Position numbers and translations under genes: made by a program. Shown piece after piece: positions 56,603 to 64,000 of a stretch of DNA of 64,000 nt (position 1 is the stretch's first letter; each line of letters begins with the position of its first letter). The DNA is from Aureicoccus marinus (GTDB lineage Bacteria; Bacteroidota; Bacteroidia; Flavobacteriales; Flavobacteriaceae): positions 1,913,383 through 1,977,382 of the forward strand of contig NZ_MQVX01000001.1 in the NCBI RefSeq assembly GCF_002954325.1, written 5' to 3'. The notes beneath the pieces are model-generated. The model saw only the letters and a program-made list of their open reading frames with translations, searched no databases and was not told the origin of the DNA.

Positions 56603-57733
56603 ATGGAATCTTCACCACTTACCCAAACAGCGGCAGAGCAAGACATCATGCCGATCAATGGAACCGACTATATCGAACTCTATGTCGGTAATTCCAAACA
56701 AGCAGCTCACTTCTACAAGTCGGCTTTTGGTTTTCAATCTTTGGCCTATGCGGGTCTTGAAACAGGATTGACCGACCGAGAAAGTTATGTGGTCGTACAA
56801 GACAAGATTCGTCTGATTCTAACCTCTCCTCTGAAAAGTGGAACCGAAATCGGGAAGCACATCGATAAACACGGAGATGGGGTGAAGGTGGTTGCCCTTT
56901 GGGTGGACGATGCCACTCAATCTTACGAGACGGCCATGAGCAACGGAGCAACTTCGTATATGGAGCCCGAAACCCATGACGACGACAACGGAAAGGTCGT
57001 TCAATCGGGAATTTACACCTATGGTGAAACGGTTCACTTGTTTATCGAGCGTAAAGACTACAACGGTATCTTCTTGCCCGGTTATAAAAAATGGGAAACC
57101 CCAGATTTCAATCCGGAATCCGTTGGACTCAAGTATGTAGACCACATGGTCGGAAATGTGGGATGGAACCGCATGAATACCTGGGTAGAGTTCTACGAAA
57201 AAGTAATGGGCTTTAAAAACATCCTCAGCTTTGATGACAACGATATTTCGACCGAGTACACCGCCTTGATGAGTAAGGTAATGAGTAACGGAAATGGCCG
57301 AATCAAGTTCCCGATCAACGAGCCGGCGGAAGGAAAGAAAAAATCCCAGGTGGAAGAGTACCTTGATTTTTACGAAGGAGAAGGAGTACAACACATCGCC
57401 GTGGCCACCGATGACATCATTAGCACGGTACGTCAATTGCGCAGCCGAGGAATTGAATTTCTTCGCGTACCGGACACTTACTACGATGTGGTAACCGATC
57501 GTGTTGGAAAAATCGATGAAGACATGGCTCCCTTAAAAGAGTTGGGTATCTTGGTGGACCGAGACGACGAAGGATACTTATTGCAAATTTTCACCCGTCC
57601 GATCGAGCCAAGACCAACCATGTTCTTCGAGATCATTCAGCGCAAAGGAGCTCAATCCTTCGGAAAAGGCAACTTTAAGGCTCTCTTTGAAGCCATTGAG
57701 CGCGAGCAGGAAGTAAGAGGAACTCTACACTAA
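56603..57733 (+). CDS. hpd: 4-hydroxyphenylpyruvate dioxygenase
   Basis: Fe(II) enzyme that converts 4-hydroxyphenylpyruvate to homogentisate, second step of tyrosine breakdown. It has 376 residues with two vicinal-oxygen-chelate domains. Iron ligands are visible as Y-V-D-H-M-V-G-N-V, G-V-Q-H-I-A-V-A-T and M-F-F-E-I-I-Q-R; the C-terminal G-N-F-K-A-L-F-E-A-I-E helix is also typical. First gene of the operon, with 70 bases of leader after the promoter. Confidence 0.97.
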   Translation: MESSPLTQTAAEQDIMPINGTDYIELYVGNSKQAAHFYKSAFGFQSLAYAGLETGLTDRESYVVVQDKIRLILTSPLKSGTEIGKHIDKHGDGVKVVALWVDDATQSYETAMSNGATSYMEPETHDDDNGKVVQSGIYTYGETVHLFIERKDYNGIFLPGYKKWETPDFNPESVGLKYVDHMVGNVGWNRMNTWVEFYEKVMGFKNILSFDDNDISTEYTALMSKVMSNGNGRIKFPINEPAEGKKKSQVEEYLDFYEGEGVQHIAVATDDIISTVRQLRSRGIEFLRVPDTYYDVVTDRVGKIDEDMAPLKELGILVDRDDEGYLLQIFTRPIEPRPTMFFEIIQRKGAQSFGKGNFKALFEAIEREQEVRGTLH

Positions 57734-57746
57734 AAAAACAGCGCCT

Positions 57747-58211
57747 ATGCCTATGTATCACCGCTTGGGGAAATTTCCTCAAAAGCGCCATACACAGTTC
57801 GAAAAGCCAGACGGCAGCTTGTATTACGAGCAACTGTTTGGCACCATCGGATTCGACGGGATGTCTTCCCTCTTGTACCACATTCACCGCCCAACCCAGG
57901 TCAAAGAGATTCTGGAAGCGATTGATGTGACCCCGGAAGTCGCTGTCGAAAAAAACATCCACTCGCGTAAACTCATTGGGTTTGACGTGGAAGCCAAGGA
58001 CGACTTCTTAGAATCCCGCACCCCTTTGATGGTCAATAACGATGTCTACATCGGATTGGCTGCACCACGCAAGTCAATGACGGATTACTTCTACAAGAAT
58101 ACGGACGCCGACGAAATGCTCTTTGTACACAAAGGAGAGGGCGTCCTCAAAACCTTCCTTGGGGAGATTCCTTTTGAGTATGGAGATTACCTGATTATTC
58201 CCCGTGGATGA
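57747..58211 (+). CDS. hmgA: Homogentisate 1,2-dioxygenase, N-terminal part (frameshifted gene)
   Basis: Opens the ring of homogentisate to maleylacetoacetate. This frame gives the N-terminal cupin half: M-P-M-Y-H-R-L-G, Y-Y-E-Q-L-F-G-T-I-G-F-D-G-M-S-S-L-L-Y-H and G-D-Y-L-I-I-P-R-G. It then meets a TGA formed by a lost base: adding one G at 58206-58207 reads R-G-M-I-Y-Q-I-E-F, continuous with the next entry. Whole gene 57747-58906, about 386 residues. 13 bases after hpd. Confidence 0.94.
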   Translation: MPMYHRLGKFPQKRHTQFEKPDGSLYYEQLFGTIGFDGMSSLLYHIHRPTQVKEILEAIDVTPEVAVEKNIHSRKLIGFDVEAKDDFLESRTPLMVNNDVYIGLAAPRKSMTDYFYKNTDADEMLFVHKGEGVLKTFLGEIPFEYGDYLIIPRG

Positions 58212-58906
58212 TCTACCAGATCGAGTTTAAAACGGAGGAAAACCGTTTGCTTTATGCGGAATCATTCAGCCCGATCTACACCCCAAAGCGCTACCGCAAC
58301 TGGTTTGGACAACTCCTAGAGCACTCGCCTTTTTGTGAGCGCGATTACAAATTGCCCCAGAACCTGAAGGCGCACGACGAGACTGGAGAGTTTTTGATCA
58401 AGGTGAAAAAGCAGGATACCCTTCACCATATGGTGTACGCCACCCATCCTTTTGATGTAGTGGGTTGGGACGGTTACAACTACCCTTATGGCTTCAGCAT
58501 TCACAACTTTGAACCCATTACCGGTAGAGTACACCAACCACCACCGGTGCACCAGACCTTCGAGACCAATGCTTTTGTGATCTGCTCGTTCTGCCCGCGT
58601 TTATACGACTACCACCCCAAGGCAATTCCGGCTCCCTACAACCACAGCAACATCGATTCCGATGAGATGCTCTACTATGTAGACGGCGACTTTATGAGCC
58701 GTACGGGGATTGATCAAGGCTATATTTCGTTGCACCCTGCGGGAATTCCTCACGGACCTCACCCAGGCACCTATGAAGCCAGTATTGGCAAAAAGGGAAC
58801 CGAAGAATTAGCCGTTATGATCGACACCTTCAAACCCTTGAAGTTGACCAAACAAGCCCTCGCTATTGACGACGGCAATTACTACCAATCCTGGTTGGAC
58901 CACTAA
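58208..58906 (+). CDS. hmgA: Homogentisate 1,2-dioxygenase, catalytic C-terminal part (frameshifted gene)
   Basis: Holds the iron site. Present are F-S-P-I-Y-T-P-K-R-Y, the H-Q-P-P-P-V-H-Q-T-F-E segment, C-P-R-L-Y-D-Y-H-P with H-S-N-I-D-S-D-E-M-L-Y-Y-V (His and Glu ligands) and L-H-P-A-G-I-P-H-G-P-H-P-G near the end. The Met at 58208 is a genuine in-frame residue of the full protein, not a separate start; only 4 bases overlap the preceding frame. Followed by fahA after 9 bases. Confidence 0.94.
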   Translation: MIYQIEFKTEENRLLYAESFSPIYTPKRYRNWFGQLLEHSPFCERDYKLPQNLKAHDETGEFLIKVKKQDTLHHMVYATHPFDVVGWDGYNYPYGFSIHNFEPITGRVHQPPPVHQTFETNAFVICSFCPRLYDYHPKAIPAPYNHSNIDSDEMLYYVDGDFMSRTGIDQGYISLHPAGIPHGPHPGTYEASIGKKGTEELAVMIDTFKPLKLTKQALAIDDGNYYQSWLDH

Positions 58907-58915
58907 CAAAACAAA

Positions 58916-60148
58916 ATGATTCTAAATATTCCTGCTGATTCTCATTTCAGCATCCACAACCTCCCTTATGGAATTTTCTCTACCCAAGAGCGCGATGCTC
59001 GTCCAGGAGTTGCCATAGGAGAATACATTATTGACCTCAAGGCGCTCGCAGCAAAAGGTGTTTTTGATTTTGACACCTCCGTTTTTGACTCCAGCGTCCT
59101 GAATGACTTTATCGCTTTGGGCAAAGAAGTCACCAATCCGGTTCGCGAAGAGTTGCAAAAATGGCTTCGAGATCCTCAGTCGGTCTTGGCCCAAAACCAA
59201 GACGAAATTCTGGTTCCGCAAAAGGAAGCCCAAATGCACCTTCCGTTGCACATCGGTGACTACACGGATTTCTATTCCAGTATCGAGCACGCGACCAACG
59301 TCGGTAAAATGTTTCGCGATCCAGAAAACGCCCTTCTTCCCAACTGGAAGCATATTCCAGTAGGCTATCACGGTCGGGCTTCTTCCATAGTTGTGAGCGG
59401 TACGCCAGTGCGCCGCCCGATGGGTCAGGTCCTGCCAAAAGACGCGAAGGCTCCTGTTTTTCAAGCCTCTTCCCGATTGGATTTTGAATTGGAAATGGCC
59501 TTTGTTACGGGTAAACCGAATGAGCTCGGCACCTCCATCACCACCGATGCCGCCGAAGACCATATTTTCGGAATGATGCTCTTTAACGACTGGTCGGCTC
59601 GCGATATTCAGAAATGGGAATACGTACCACTTGGACCTTTCTTAGCGAAGAATTTTGCCTCCTCTGTATCTCCTTGGGTGGTCACTCTGGAAGCCCTTGA
59701 CCCTTTTCGTGTTGACGGGCCTGTTCAGGATCCAGCGGTCCTGCCCTATTTGGAATACAGCGGAAAAAAGAACTACGATATCCAACTGGAAGTGAGTATT
59801 GCACCTTCAGGCAGCCTCCCAAAAACGGTTTGCCGTTCCAACTACCAATACATGTATTGGAACATGGCGCAACAGTTGGCTCACCATACGGTGAACGGAT
59901 GCAATATTCAGGTCGGTGATCTTTTGGCCTCAGGTACTATTTCTGGGAAGACCGAGGACTCTTTTGGATCCATGTTGGAATTGGCTTGGTCCGGCACCAA
60001 ACCGATCGATATGCCGGATGGATCAACCCGCACCTTTATACAGGATGGCGATGTGGTCAGCATGACCGGATGGGCGCAAAAAGGCGATATCCGTGTCGGC
60101 TTTGGAGAAGTCAGTGCCGAAATCCTACCCGCTAACAGCTCATTTTAA
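58916..60148 (+). CDS. fahA: Fumarylacetoacetase
   Basis: Last step of tyrosine breakdown: splits fumarylacetoacetate to fumarate and acetoacetate. Of 410 residues, the N-terminal SH3-like part is followed by the hydrolase domain with D-F-Y-S-S-I-E-H-A-T-N-V-G (about 118-130), Y-H-G-R-A-S-S-I-V-V-S-G and N-D-W-S-A-R-D-I-Q-K-W-E-Y-V-P-L-G-P-F, holding the His and metal ligands. Start 9 bases after hmgA. No maleylacetoacetate isomerase gene is present in the operon. Confidence 0.97.
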   Translation: MILNIPADSHFSIHNLPYGIFSTQERDARPGVAIGEYIIDLKALAAKGVFDFDTSVFDSSVLNDFIALGKEVTNPVREELQKWLRDPQSVLAQNQDEILVPQKEAQMHLPLHIGDYTDFYSSIEHATNVGKMFRDPENALLPNWKHIPVGYHGRASSIVVSGTPVRRPMGQVLPKDAKAPVFQASSRLDFELEMAFVTGKPNELGTSITTDAAEDHIFGMMLFNDWSARDIQKWEYVPLGPFLAKNFASSVSPWVVTLEALDPFRVDGPVQDPAVLPYLEYSGKKNYDIQLEVSIAPSGSLPKTVCRSNYQYMYWNMAQQLAHHTVNGCNIQVGDLLASGTISGKTEDSFGSMLELAWSGTKPIDMPDGSTRTFIQDGDVVSMTGWAQKGDIRVGFGEVSAEILPANSSF

Positions 60149-60154
60149 GACCGT

Positions 60155-61036
60155 ATGTCGACCCGCAGTCTTTCTCCTGAGCAATTATCCCAAGCAGAAT
60201 TACACGGATATTTGCTTTCGGCCGTGGCTCCTAGGCCCATTTGCTTTGCCAGTACCATCAGTGCAAAAGGTGAAGTGAATCTAAGCCCCTACAGCTTCTT
60301 CAACGTCTTCAGTTCCAATCCACCGGTGATGATCTTTTCTCCCGCGAGAAGGGGTCGAGACAATACGGTCAAGCACAGCTACGAGAATGTAAAAGAAGTG
60401 GCCGAAGTCACCATCAACGTCGTCAACTATCCCATGGTGGAACAGATGTCCTTGGCCAGTACGGAATATGCAAGAGGGGTCAATGAATTCGAAAAAGCAG
60501 GCTTTACTCAGGTGGAATCTGATCTGATCAAACCCCCGCGAGTAGGGGAAGCTCCTGTGAGTTTTGAGTGCCGGGTAACCGAAGTCATCGAATTGGGTGA
60601 TGGACCGGGCGCAGGAAACTTGGTATTGGCCGAGGTGCTCAAAATCCATCTGCAAGAAGAGTACCTGGACCAGGACGGACGCTTAGACACCCGCGTCTTG
60701 GATTTGGTGGGCCGAATGGGCGGCAGCTGGTACACCCGTGCTTCAGGAGATTCTCTTTTCGAAATCCCGAAGCCCTTGCGAACCCTGGGTATTGGGGTAG
60801 ACTCCTTACCCGAAAGCGCTAGAAACAGTACCATTCTGACCGGAAACGAATTGGGTCGACTCGGGAATTCTGAAGTCATGCCTGCCTTCGAAGAACAAGA
60901 GCGCTTAGCCGCTGAAGAAAAGTGGGCAGCACTGGCGGGTATTGAGGACGCTCACCGCAGCGTATCAAATTACCTGACTGCACAAGAAAATGAAAAAGCC
61001 CTGGCTCTGTTGTTTTGGGCCGCGAAAAACCACTAG
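60155..61036 (+). CDS. Flavin reductase-like FMN-binding split-barrel protein
   Basis: A 293-residue member of the flavin reductase (DIM6/NTAB) family. The flavin-binding barrel covers about 20-200: A-V-A-P-R-P-I-C-F-A-S-T-I-S, N-L-S-P-Y-S-F-F-N-V-F-S-S-N-P-P-V and F-E-C-R-V-T-E-V-I. A C-terminal extension of about 90 residues, helical and Glu/Ala-rich, is added. Genes of this type recur in Bacteroidota tyrosine operons but have no proven role; it might feed reduced flavin to an oxygenase or act on a pathway intermediate. 6 bases after fahA. Confidence 0.86.
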   Translation: MSTRSLSPEQLSQAELHGYLLSAVAPRPICFASTISAKGEVNLSPYSFFNVFSSNPPVMIFSPARRGRDNTVKHSYENVKEVAEVTINVVNYPMVEQMSLASTEYARGVNEFEKAGFTQVESDLIKPPRVGEAPVSFECRVTEVIELGDGPGAGNLVLAEVLKIHLQEEYLDQDGRLDTRVLDLVGRMGGSWYTRASGDSLFEIPKPLRTLGIGVDSLPESARNSTILTGNELGRLGNSEVMPAFEEQERLAAEEKWAALAGIEDAHRSVSNYLTAQENEKALALLFWAAKNH

Positions 61037-61047
61037 ACACCCCCGAG

Positions 61048-62160
61048 ATGAAATCAACCAAACAAACCAGCATCAGTTCCGTTTTCAAGCCATACCTCAG
61101 ACCAAAAACGGAATACAAAGGAGGAAAAAACGCCCCAGCTCATATCGAAGAGGTGGTCAAGCTCTCTTCCAACGAAAACCCATTGGGCGCCTCTCCCAAA
61201 GCCGTAGAGGCCTACCAGAAAGCCGCTACCGGAGTCCAGGTCTACCCCGATCAAACCGCCGTTCGCCTGCAAGAAGCCTTGGAACAGGCCTACAAAAACG
61301 AATTGCCTCAAAACCAGTTCCTCTGTGGTAATAGTGGTTCAGAACTTATCGATCTCATTCTTCGCGGCTTTGTACGCGAAGGGGACGAAGTAATTTTTTC
61401 GAACCCCTGCTTTTTACCCTATGCCGTTTTTTCGCGCTGGTATGGAGCCAAATTGATTGATGTTCCTCTTAAAGACCCCGATTATTCACTGGATGTAGAG
61501 AATATCCTTTCGGCTGTTGGACCAAAGACGCGGATCGTCTTTTTAACCAGCCCCAATAACCCCACAGGAACCTATATTCCCAAGGCACAGATCGACTATC
61601 TATTGGAAGAATTACCCGGAGACGTTTTGGTGGTCTTTGATGAAGTGTACTGGCATTTTGCTGATGCCGAAGACTACACCACAGCCCTGCCCTACGTGGA
61701 GCAAGGCTATCCGGTTATCTCCATCAACAGCTTTTCTAAAACCTTTGGTCTGGCGGGCTTGCGATTGGGATACGCCTATACCACCGACGAGATCGCGGCC
61801 TACTTGCGTCAGATTTGTAAGCCCTTTTTGGTTCCCGGACCATCAATCGCCGCCGGAATTGCAGCCTTGGAAGATGAGGAATTCATAGCCAAGACTGTTC
61901 GAACGGTCCTGGAAGGCCGACAACAATTGGAATTGGCCTTTGTTGAATTGGGCATCCGTTTCTGGCCAAGCCAAGGTAATTTCTTCTTGATCGATCCTCC
62001 TTTAGGGGAGCAAGAGCTAACCGATTACCTTTTAGAAAAGGGCATCATGGTGCGCCCAGTAAGTGCCTTTGGCGCTCCGGGTAAAGTGAGGATATCGGTG
62101 GGAACCGAAGCCCAAAACACCCGCTTGATTGCCGCTTTACAGGAGATCATTGTCGGGTAA
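61048..62160 (+). CDS. PLP aminotransferase, HisC-like, probably for tyrosine
   Basis: A 370-residue fold-type I aminotransferase closest in pattern to histidinol-phosphate aminotransferase: L-S-S-N-E-N-P-L-G-A-S-P-K-A near the N-terminus, T-S-P-N-N-P-T-G-T, V-V-F-D-E-V-Y-W, and the PLP lysine K221 in S-F-S-K-T-F-G-L-A-G-L-R-L-G. No other his genes are near; instead it closes the hpd-hmgA-fahA operon, so I infer it makes 4-hydroxyphenylpyruvate from tyrosine. ATG at 61048 chosen over a TTG at 61015 within the preceding gene. Confidence 0.87.
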   Translation: MKSTKQTSISSVFKPYLRPKTEYKGGKNAPAHIEEVVKLSSNENPLGASPKAVEAYQKAATGVQVYPDQTAVRLQEALEQAYKNELPQNQFLCGNSGSELIDLILRGFVREGDEVIFSNPCFLPYAVFSRWYGAKLIDVPLKDPDYSLDVENILSAVGPKTRIVFLTSPNNPTGTYIPKAQIDYLLEELPGDVLVVFDEVYWHFADAEDYTTALPYVEQGYPVISINSFSKTFGLAGLRLGYAYTTDEIAAYLRQICKPFLVPGPSIAAGIAALEDEEFIAKTVRTVLEGRQQLELAFVELGIRFWPSQGNFFLIDPPLGEQELTDYLLEKGIMVRPVSAFGAPGKVRISVGTEAQNTRLIAALQEIIVG

Positions 62161-62166
62161 AAAAAA

Positions 62167-62185
62167 TCCCGCCTCTTGGGCGGGA
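62167..62185 (+). terminator. Hairpin terminator after the tyrosine operon
   Basis: TCCCGCC (62167-62173) and GGCGGGA (62179-62185), loop of 5, starts 6 bases after the aminotransferase stop. On the plus strand no clear T-run follows, so termination may be weak. Confidence 0.6.
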
Positions 62186-62574
62186 CTTGGTTCGGGTAAG
62201 TAGGCAGTTATATTTTTAGTGGGGGGGTATGACCGCCAATAATTCCAAATGACCGTCAATCTCGGGAGATCCCGTACCAATTACAGGCACAGTGCTTTAC
62301 ACCTTACTTTCAACCGGAGTGTTCTCGGGTTCGCTTGCAGCAGCCTCTAGGGCATTGAAGAGAAGAAGTTGTAAAAGAAATATTCTCCAGTCTTAAATAC
62401 GGATAGTATTCATTTTGATTAGGCGGCTTGTCCAAAGACCAGCCGCCCGGTACCGCTGTTACAGCTACTCGGAGTTTTTGGGATATATTTATTAGCACTT
62501 AGAAGGAACAGCTCGGTTTTTCGGCGGTGAATTCCGCAAGATAAAAACACCCGCTTTTTTTCCAGAAGAAGCAT
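62186..62574. other. Gene-free interval with a strong hairpin
   Basis: About 390 bases between the tyrosine operon and rplM show no convincing reading frame on either strand. It has a seven-G run near 62221-62227 and a strong imperfect hairpin at 62422-62447 (GGCGGCT with AGCCGCC, extended inwards by GTC/GAC). It could hold a small RNA or be spacer; I see nothing that decides. Confidence 0.4.
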
Positions 62575-62604
62575 TTGTATATCAATTGAATAATCGTACA
62601 TTTG
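62575..62604 (+). promoter_or_regulatory. Promoter of rplM-rpsI
   Basis: TTG (62575-62577), 19-base spacer and TACATTTG (62597-62604), exact consensus. Because it lies inside the longest open frame for rplM, it supports the downstream GTG start at 62652, giving a leader of about 42 bases. Confidence 0.7.
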
Positions 62605-62651
62605 CAGCCCGTTTATCGCAAGCGGAAGAAAGAATTAAACTGGAACACGCA

Positions 62652-63107
62652 GTGGATACATTAAGTTACAAGACTATTTCAGCCAATAAGGCCACCGTAC
62701 AAAAAGAGTGGGTTTTGGTTGACGCAGAAGGAGCAACCCTAGGGCGCCTAGCCTCTAAAGTGGCCAAAATCTTAAGAGGAAAATACAAGCCTAGCTATAC
62801 TCCTCACGTGGATTGCGGAGACAACGTTATTGTCATCAATGCAGAAAAAGTGCACTTGAGCGGAAACAAGTGGAACTCTAAAGAGTACATTCGCCACACC
62901 GGGTACCCAGGTGGGCAGCGCACCGCTAAAGTCATCGATGTTCGCGAAAAGCATCCAGAGCGTTTGGTTGAAAGAGCAGTTAAAGGAATGCTACCTAAGA
63001 ACAAATTAGGTGCAGAGCTTTTCCGCAACCTAAAAGTATACGCTGGTACTGAGCATCCACATCAGGGTCAAAATCCACGTTCCATTAATCTAGAAGATTA
63101 CAAATAA
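62652..63107 (+). CDS. rplM: 50S ribosomal protein L13
   Basis: Early-binding large-subunit protein. The 151-residue product starts at GTG 62652, giving M/V-D-T-L-S-Y-K-T-I-S-A-N-K, the usual Bacteroidota L13 N-terminus; the open frame back to 62586 would include the promoter. Conserved stretches: L-G-R-L-A-S-K-V-A, G-D-N-V-I-V-I-N-A, R-H-T-G-Y-P-G-G, A-V-K-G-M-L-P-K-N-K-L-G and L-K-V-Y-A-G-T-E-H-P-H. rpsI follows after 4 bases. Confidence 0.96.
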   Translation: MDTLSYKTISANKATVQKEWVLVDAEGATLGRLASKVAKILRGKYKPSYTPHVDCGDNVIVINAEKVHLSGNKWNSKEYIRHTGYPGGQRTAKVIDVREKHPERLVERAVKGMLPKNKLGAELFRNLKVYAGTEHPHQGQNPRSINLEDYK

Positions 63108-63111
63108 TCCT

Positions 63112-63498
63112 ATGGAGGTCATTCACAAGATCGGTAGAAGAAAGACAGCAGTAGCTCGTATCTATGTTTCCGAAGGAAAAGGAGAAATCACTGTCAACAA
63201 AAGAAAGCTAGAAGAGTACTTTACTACTGCTCCTCTGCAGTACAAAGTAAAGCAACCATTCACCCTTACCGGGACTGATGGTCAATTCGATATGAAAGTC
63301 AACGTTGTTGGTGGTGGTATCACAGGACAAGCGGAAGCCATCCGATTGGCTTTGTCCCGCGCCATGTGCGAGATGAACGAAGAGCACAGAACGGCTTTGA
63401 AACCAGAAGGCCTATTAACGCGTGACCCACGTATGGTTGAAAGAAAGAAATTCGGTCAGAAGAAAGCCCGTAAGAAATTCCAGTTCTCTAAACGTTAA
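63112..63498 (+). CDS. rpsI: 30S ribosomal protein S9
   Basis: Small-subunit protein whose C-terminal arm reaches the P-site tRNA. 128 residues, normal length: I-G-R-R-K-T-A-V-A-R-I-Y near the start, V-V-G-G-G-I-T-G-Q-A-E-A-I-R-L-A-L-S-R-A in the middle and the basic tail K-K-F-G-Q-K-K-A-R-K-K-F-Q-F-S-K-R. Cotranscribed with rplM. Confidence 0.98.
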   Translation: MEVIHKIGRRKTAVARIYVSEGKGEITVNKRKLEEYFTTAPLQYKVKQPFTLTGTDGQFDMKVNVVGGGITGQAEAIRLALSRAMCEMNEEHRTALKPEGLLTRDPRMVERKKFGQKKARKKFQFSKR

Positions 63499-63506
63499 GA
63501 ATTGGT

Positions 63507-63534
63507 CCATCCTTAACGGGTGGTTTATTTTTAT
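63507..63534 (+). terminator. Terminator after rpsI
   Basis: CCATCC (63507-63512) pairs with GGGTGG (63518-63523, one G-U pair), followed by a T-rich tract. The remaining 165 bases before rpsB contain a short ACAC-TTCG-GTGT hairpin near 63644-63655 that could belong to an rpsB leader; its role is not shown. Confidence 0.6.
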
Positions 63535-63700
63535 ATTAACCCTGTTCATTGAAAGCAGTGTTTGCACTGCCCTAGTTACCCGAAAACTGCTAATAATACG
63601 GCGGTACGGTATTTAGTTTAGCATCTAAATAAGAGAGGCGAAACACTTCGGTGTGGACCACTTTTTTATTGCTAATTCAAGAACGTAAACTAAATGTAAC

Positions 63701-64000
63701 ATGTCAAAAGTCGAAGTAAAAAATTTACTAGACGCAGGGGTGCACTTTGGGCACCTCACCCGAAAATGGAATCCGAACATGGCTCCCTACATCTACATGG
63801 AGCGCAACGGCATCCACGTTATCAATTTGTACAAAACTGCAGCGAAACTGGAGGAAGCTCAAGAAGCCCTCAAGAAGATTGCTGCTTCTGGTCGTAAGAT
63901 TCTTTTTGTAGCGACTAAGAAACAAGCCAAGGACATTGTCGCCGACAAAGTGAGCCAGGTAAATATGCCTTACATCACAGAGCGTTGGCCCGGTGGAATG
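63701..64000 (+). CDS. rpsB: 30S ribosomal protein S2 (C-terminus outside window)
   Basis: First 100 residues of S2, which bridges head and body of the small subunit. M-S-K-V-E-V-K-N-L-L-D-A-G-V-H-F-G-H, then R-K-W-N-P-N-M-A-P-Y-I-Y, I-H-V-I-N-L-Y-K-T and I-L-F-V-A-T-K-K-Q-A-K, ending at E-R-W-P-G-G-M at the window edge. The order rplM-rpsI-rpsB is standard in Bacteroidota; tsf is expected next. Confidence 0.98.
   Translation, partial: MSKVEVKNLLDAGVHFGHLTRKWNPNMAPYIYMERNGIHVINLYKTAAKLEEAQEALKKIAASGRKILFVATKKQAKDIVADKVSQVNMPYITERWPGGM

Noticed and set aside
62586-62651. Upstream start for rplM
   Set aside because: The added residues are not conserved and the segment includes the -7 box of a consensus promoter.

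Overview
The window is a block of ordinary chromosome from a marine-type Bacteroidota bacterium, most likely of the order Flavobacteriales (a Cryomorphaceae/Schleiferiaceae-like lineage is possible but not provable here). The evidence is SprA of the type IX secretion/gliding system, alternative complex III fused in one operon to an aa3-type oxidase, the gene order malic enzyme-ruvA-sprA-gcvH-vanZ, DUF2723, DUF2807 and DUF3341 proteins, almost no Shine-Dalgarno sequences, and repeated promoters of the form TTG-N18-21-TAnnTTTG.

Layout. 1-2.1 kb (minus): two cytochrome oxidase subunit III genes and heme O synthase. 2.1-14.6 kb (minus): two TonB-like proteins, VanZ, glycine cleavage H, SprA, RuvA and malic enzyme. 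14.8-19.4 kb (minus): a sugar-type MFS carrier, QueG, RuvB and a DUF2807 protein. 19.4-31.2 kb (minus): one respiratory operon, actABCDEF-coxB-ctaD, carrying electrons from quinol to oxygen. 31.5-36.4 kb: a SPOR protein, then rimP-nusA-infB. 36.5-43.3 kb: an alpha-glucosidase and a more A+T-rich patch with DUF3050, a polysaccharide flippase, an ATP-grasp enzyme and a glycosyltransferase, ending at tRNA-Gln. 43.5-53.3 kb: DUF2723 membrane protein, a cysteine-less thioredoxin, phosphoesterase, CutC, a Tat-lipoprotein asparaginase-family enzyme and DNA polymerase I. 53.3-62.2 kb: a marR-LLM monooxygenase-SSS symporter operon divergent from a tyrosine catabolic operon (hpd-hmgA-fahA-flavin reductase-aminotransferase), with a palindromic operator between them. 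62.2-64 kb: a 390-base gap without genes and the rplM-rpsI-rpsB ribosomal cluster, cut by the window end.

The strongest unexplained signal is technical: eight single-base frameshifts interrupt seven otherwise well-conserved genes (sprA twice, coxB, a GH13 glucosidase, a flippase, DUF2723, hmgA and one tonB). Seven are repaired by adding one base and most lie in short homopolymers, so I read them mainly as uncorrected sequence errors. I found no CRISPR array, prophage, transposase or clearly new defence system. The biologically most interesting points are the MarR operator architecture, the lack of a maleylacetoacetate isomerase gene beside a conserved flavin-reductase-like gene, the helix-hairpin-helix tail on ActC, the His-rich tails in the respiratory operon and the thioredoxin that has lost both active-site cysteines.
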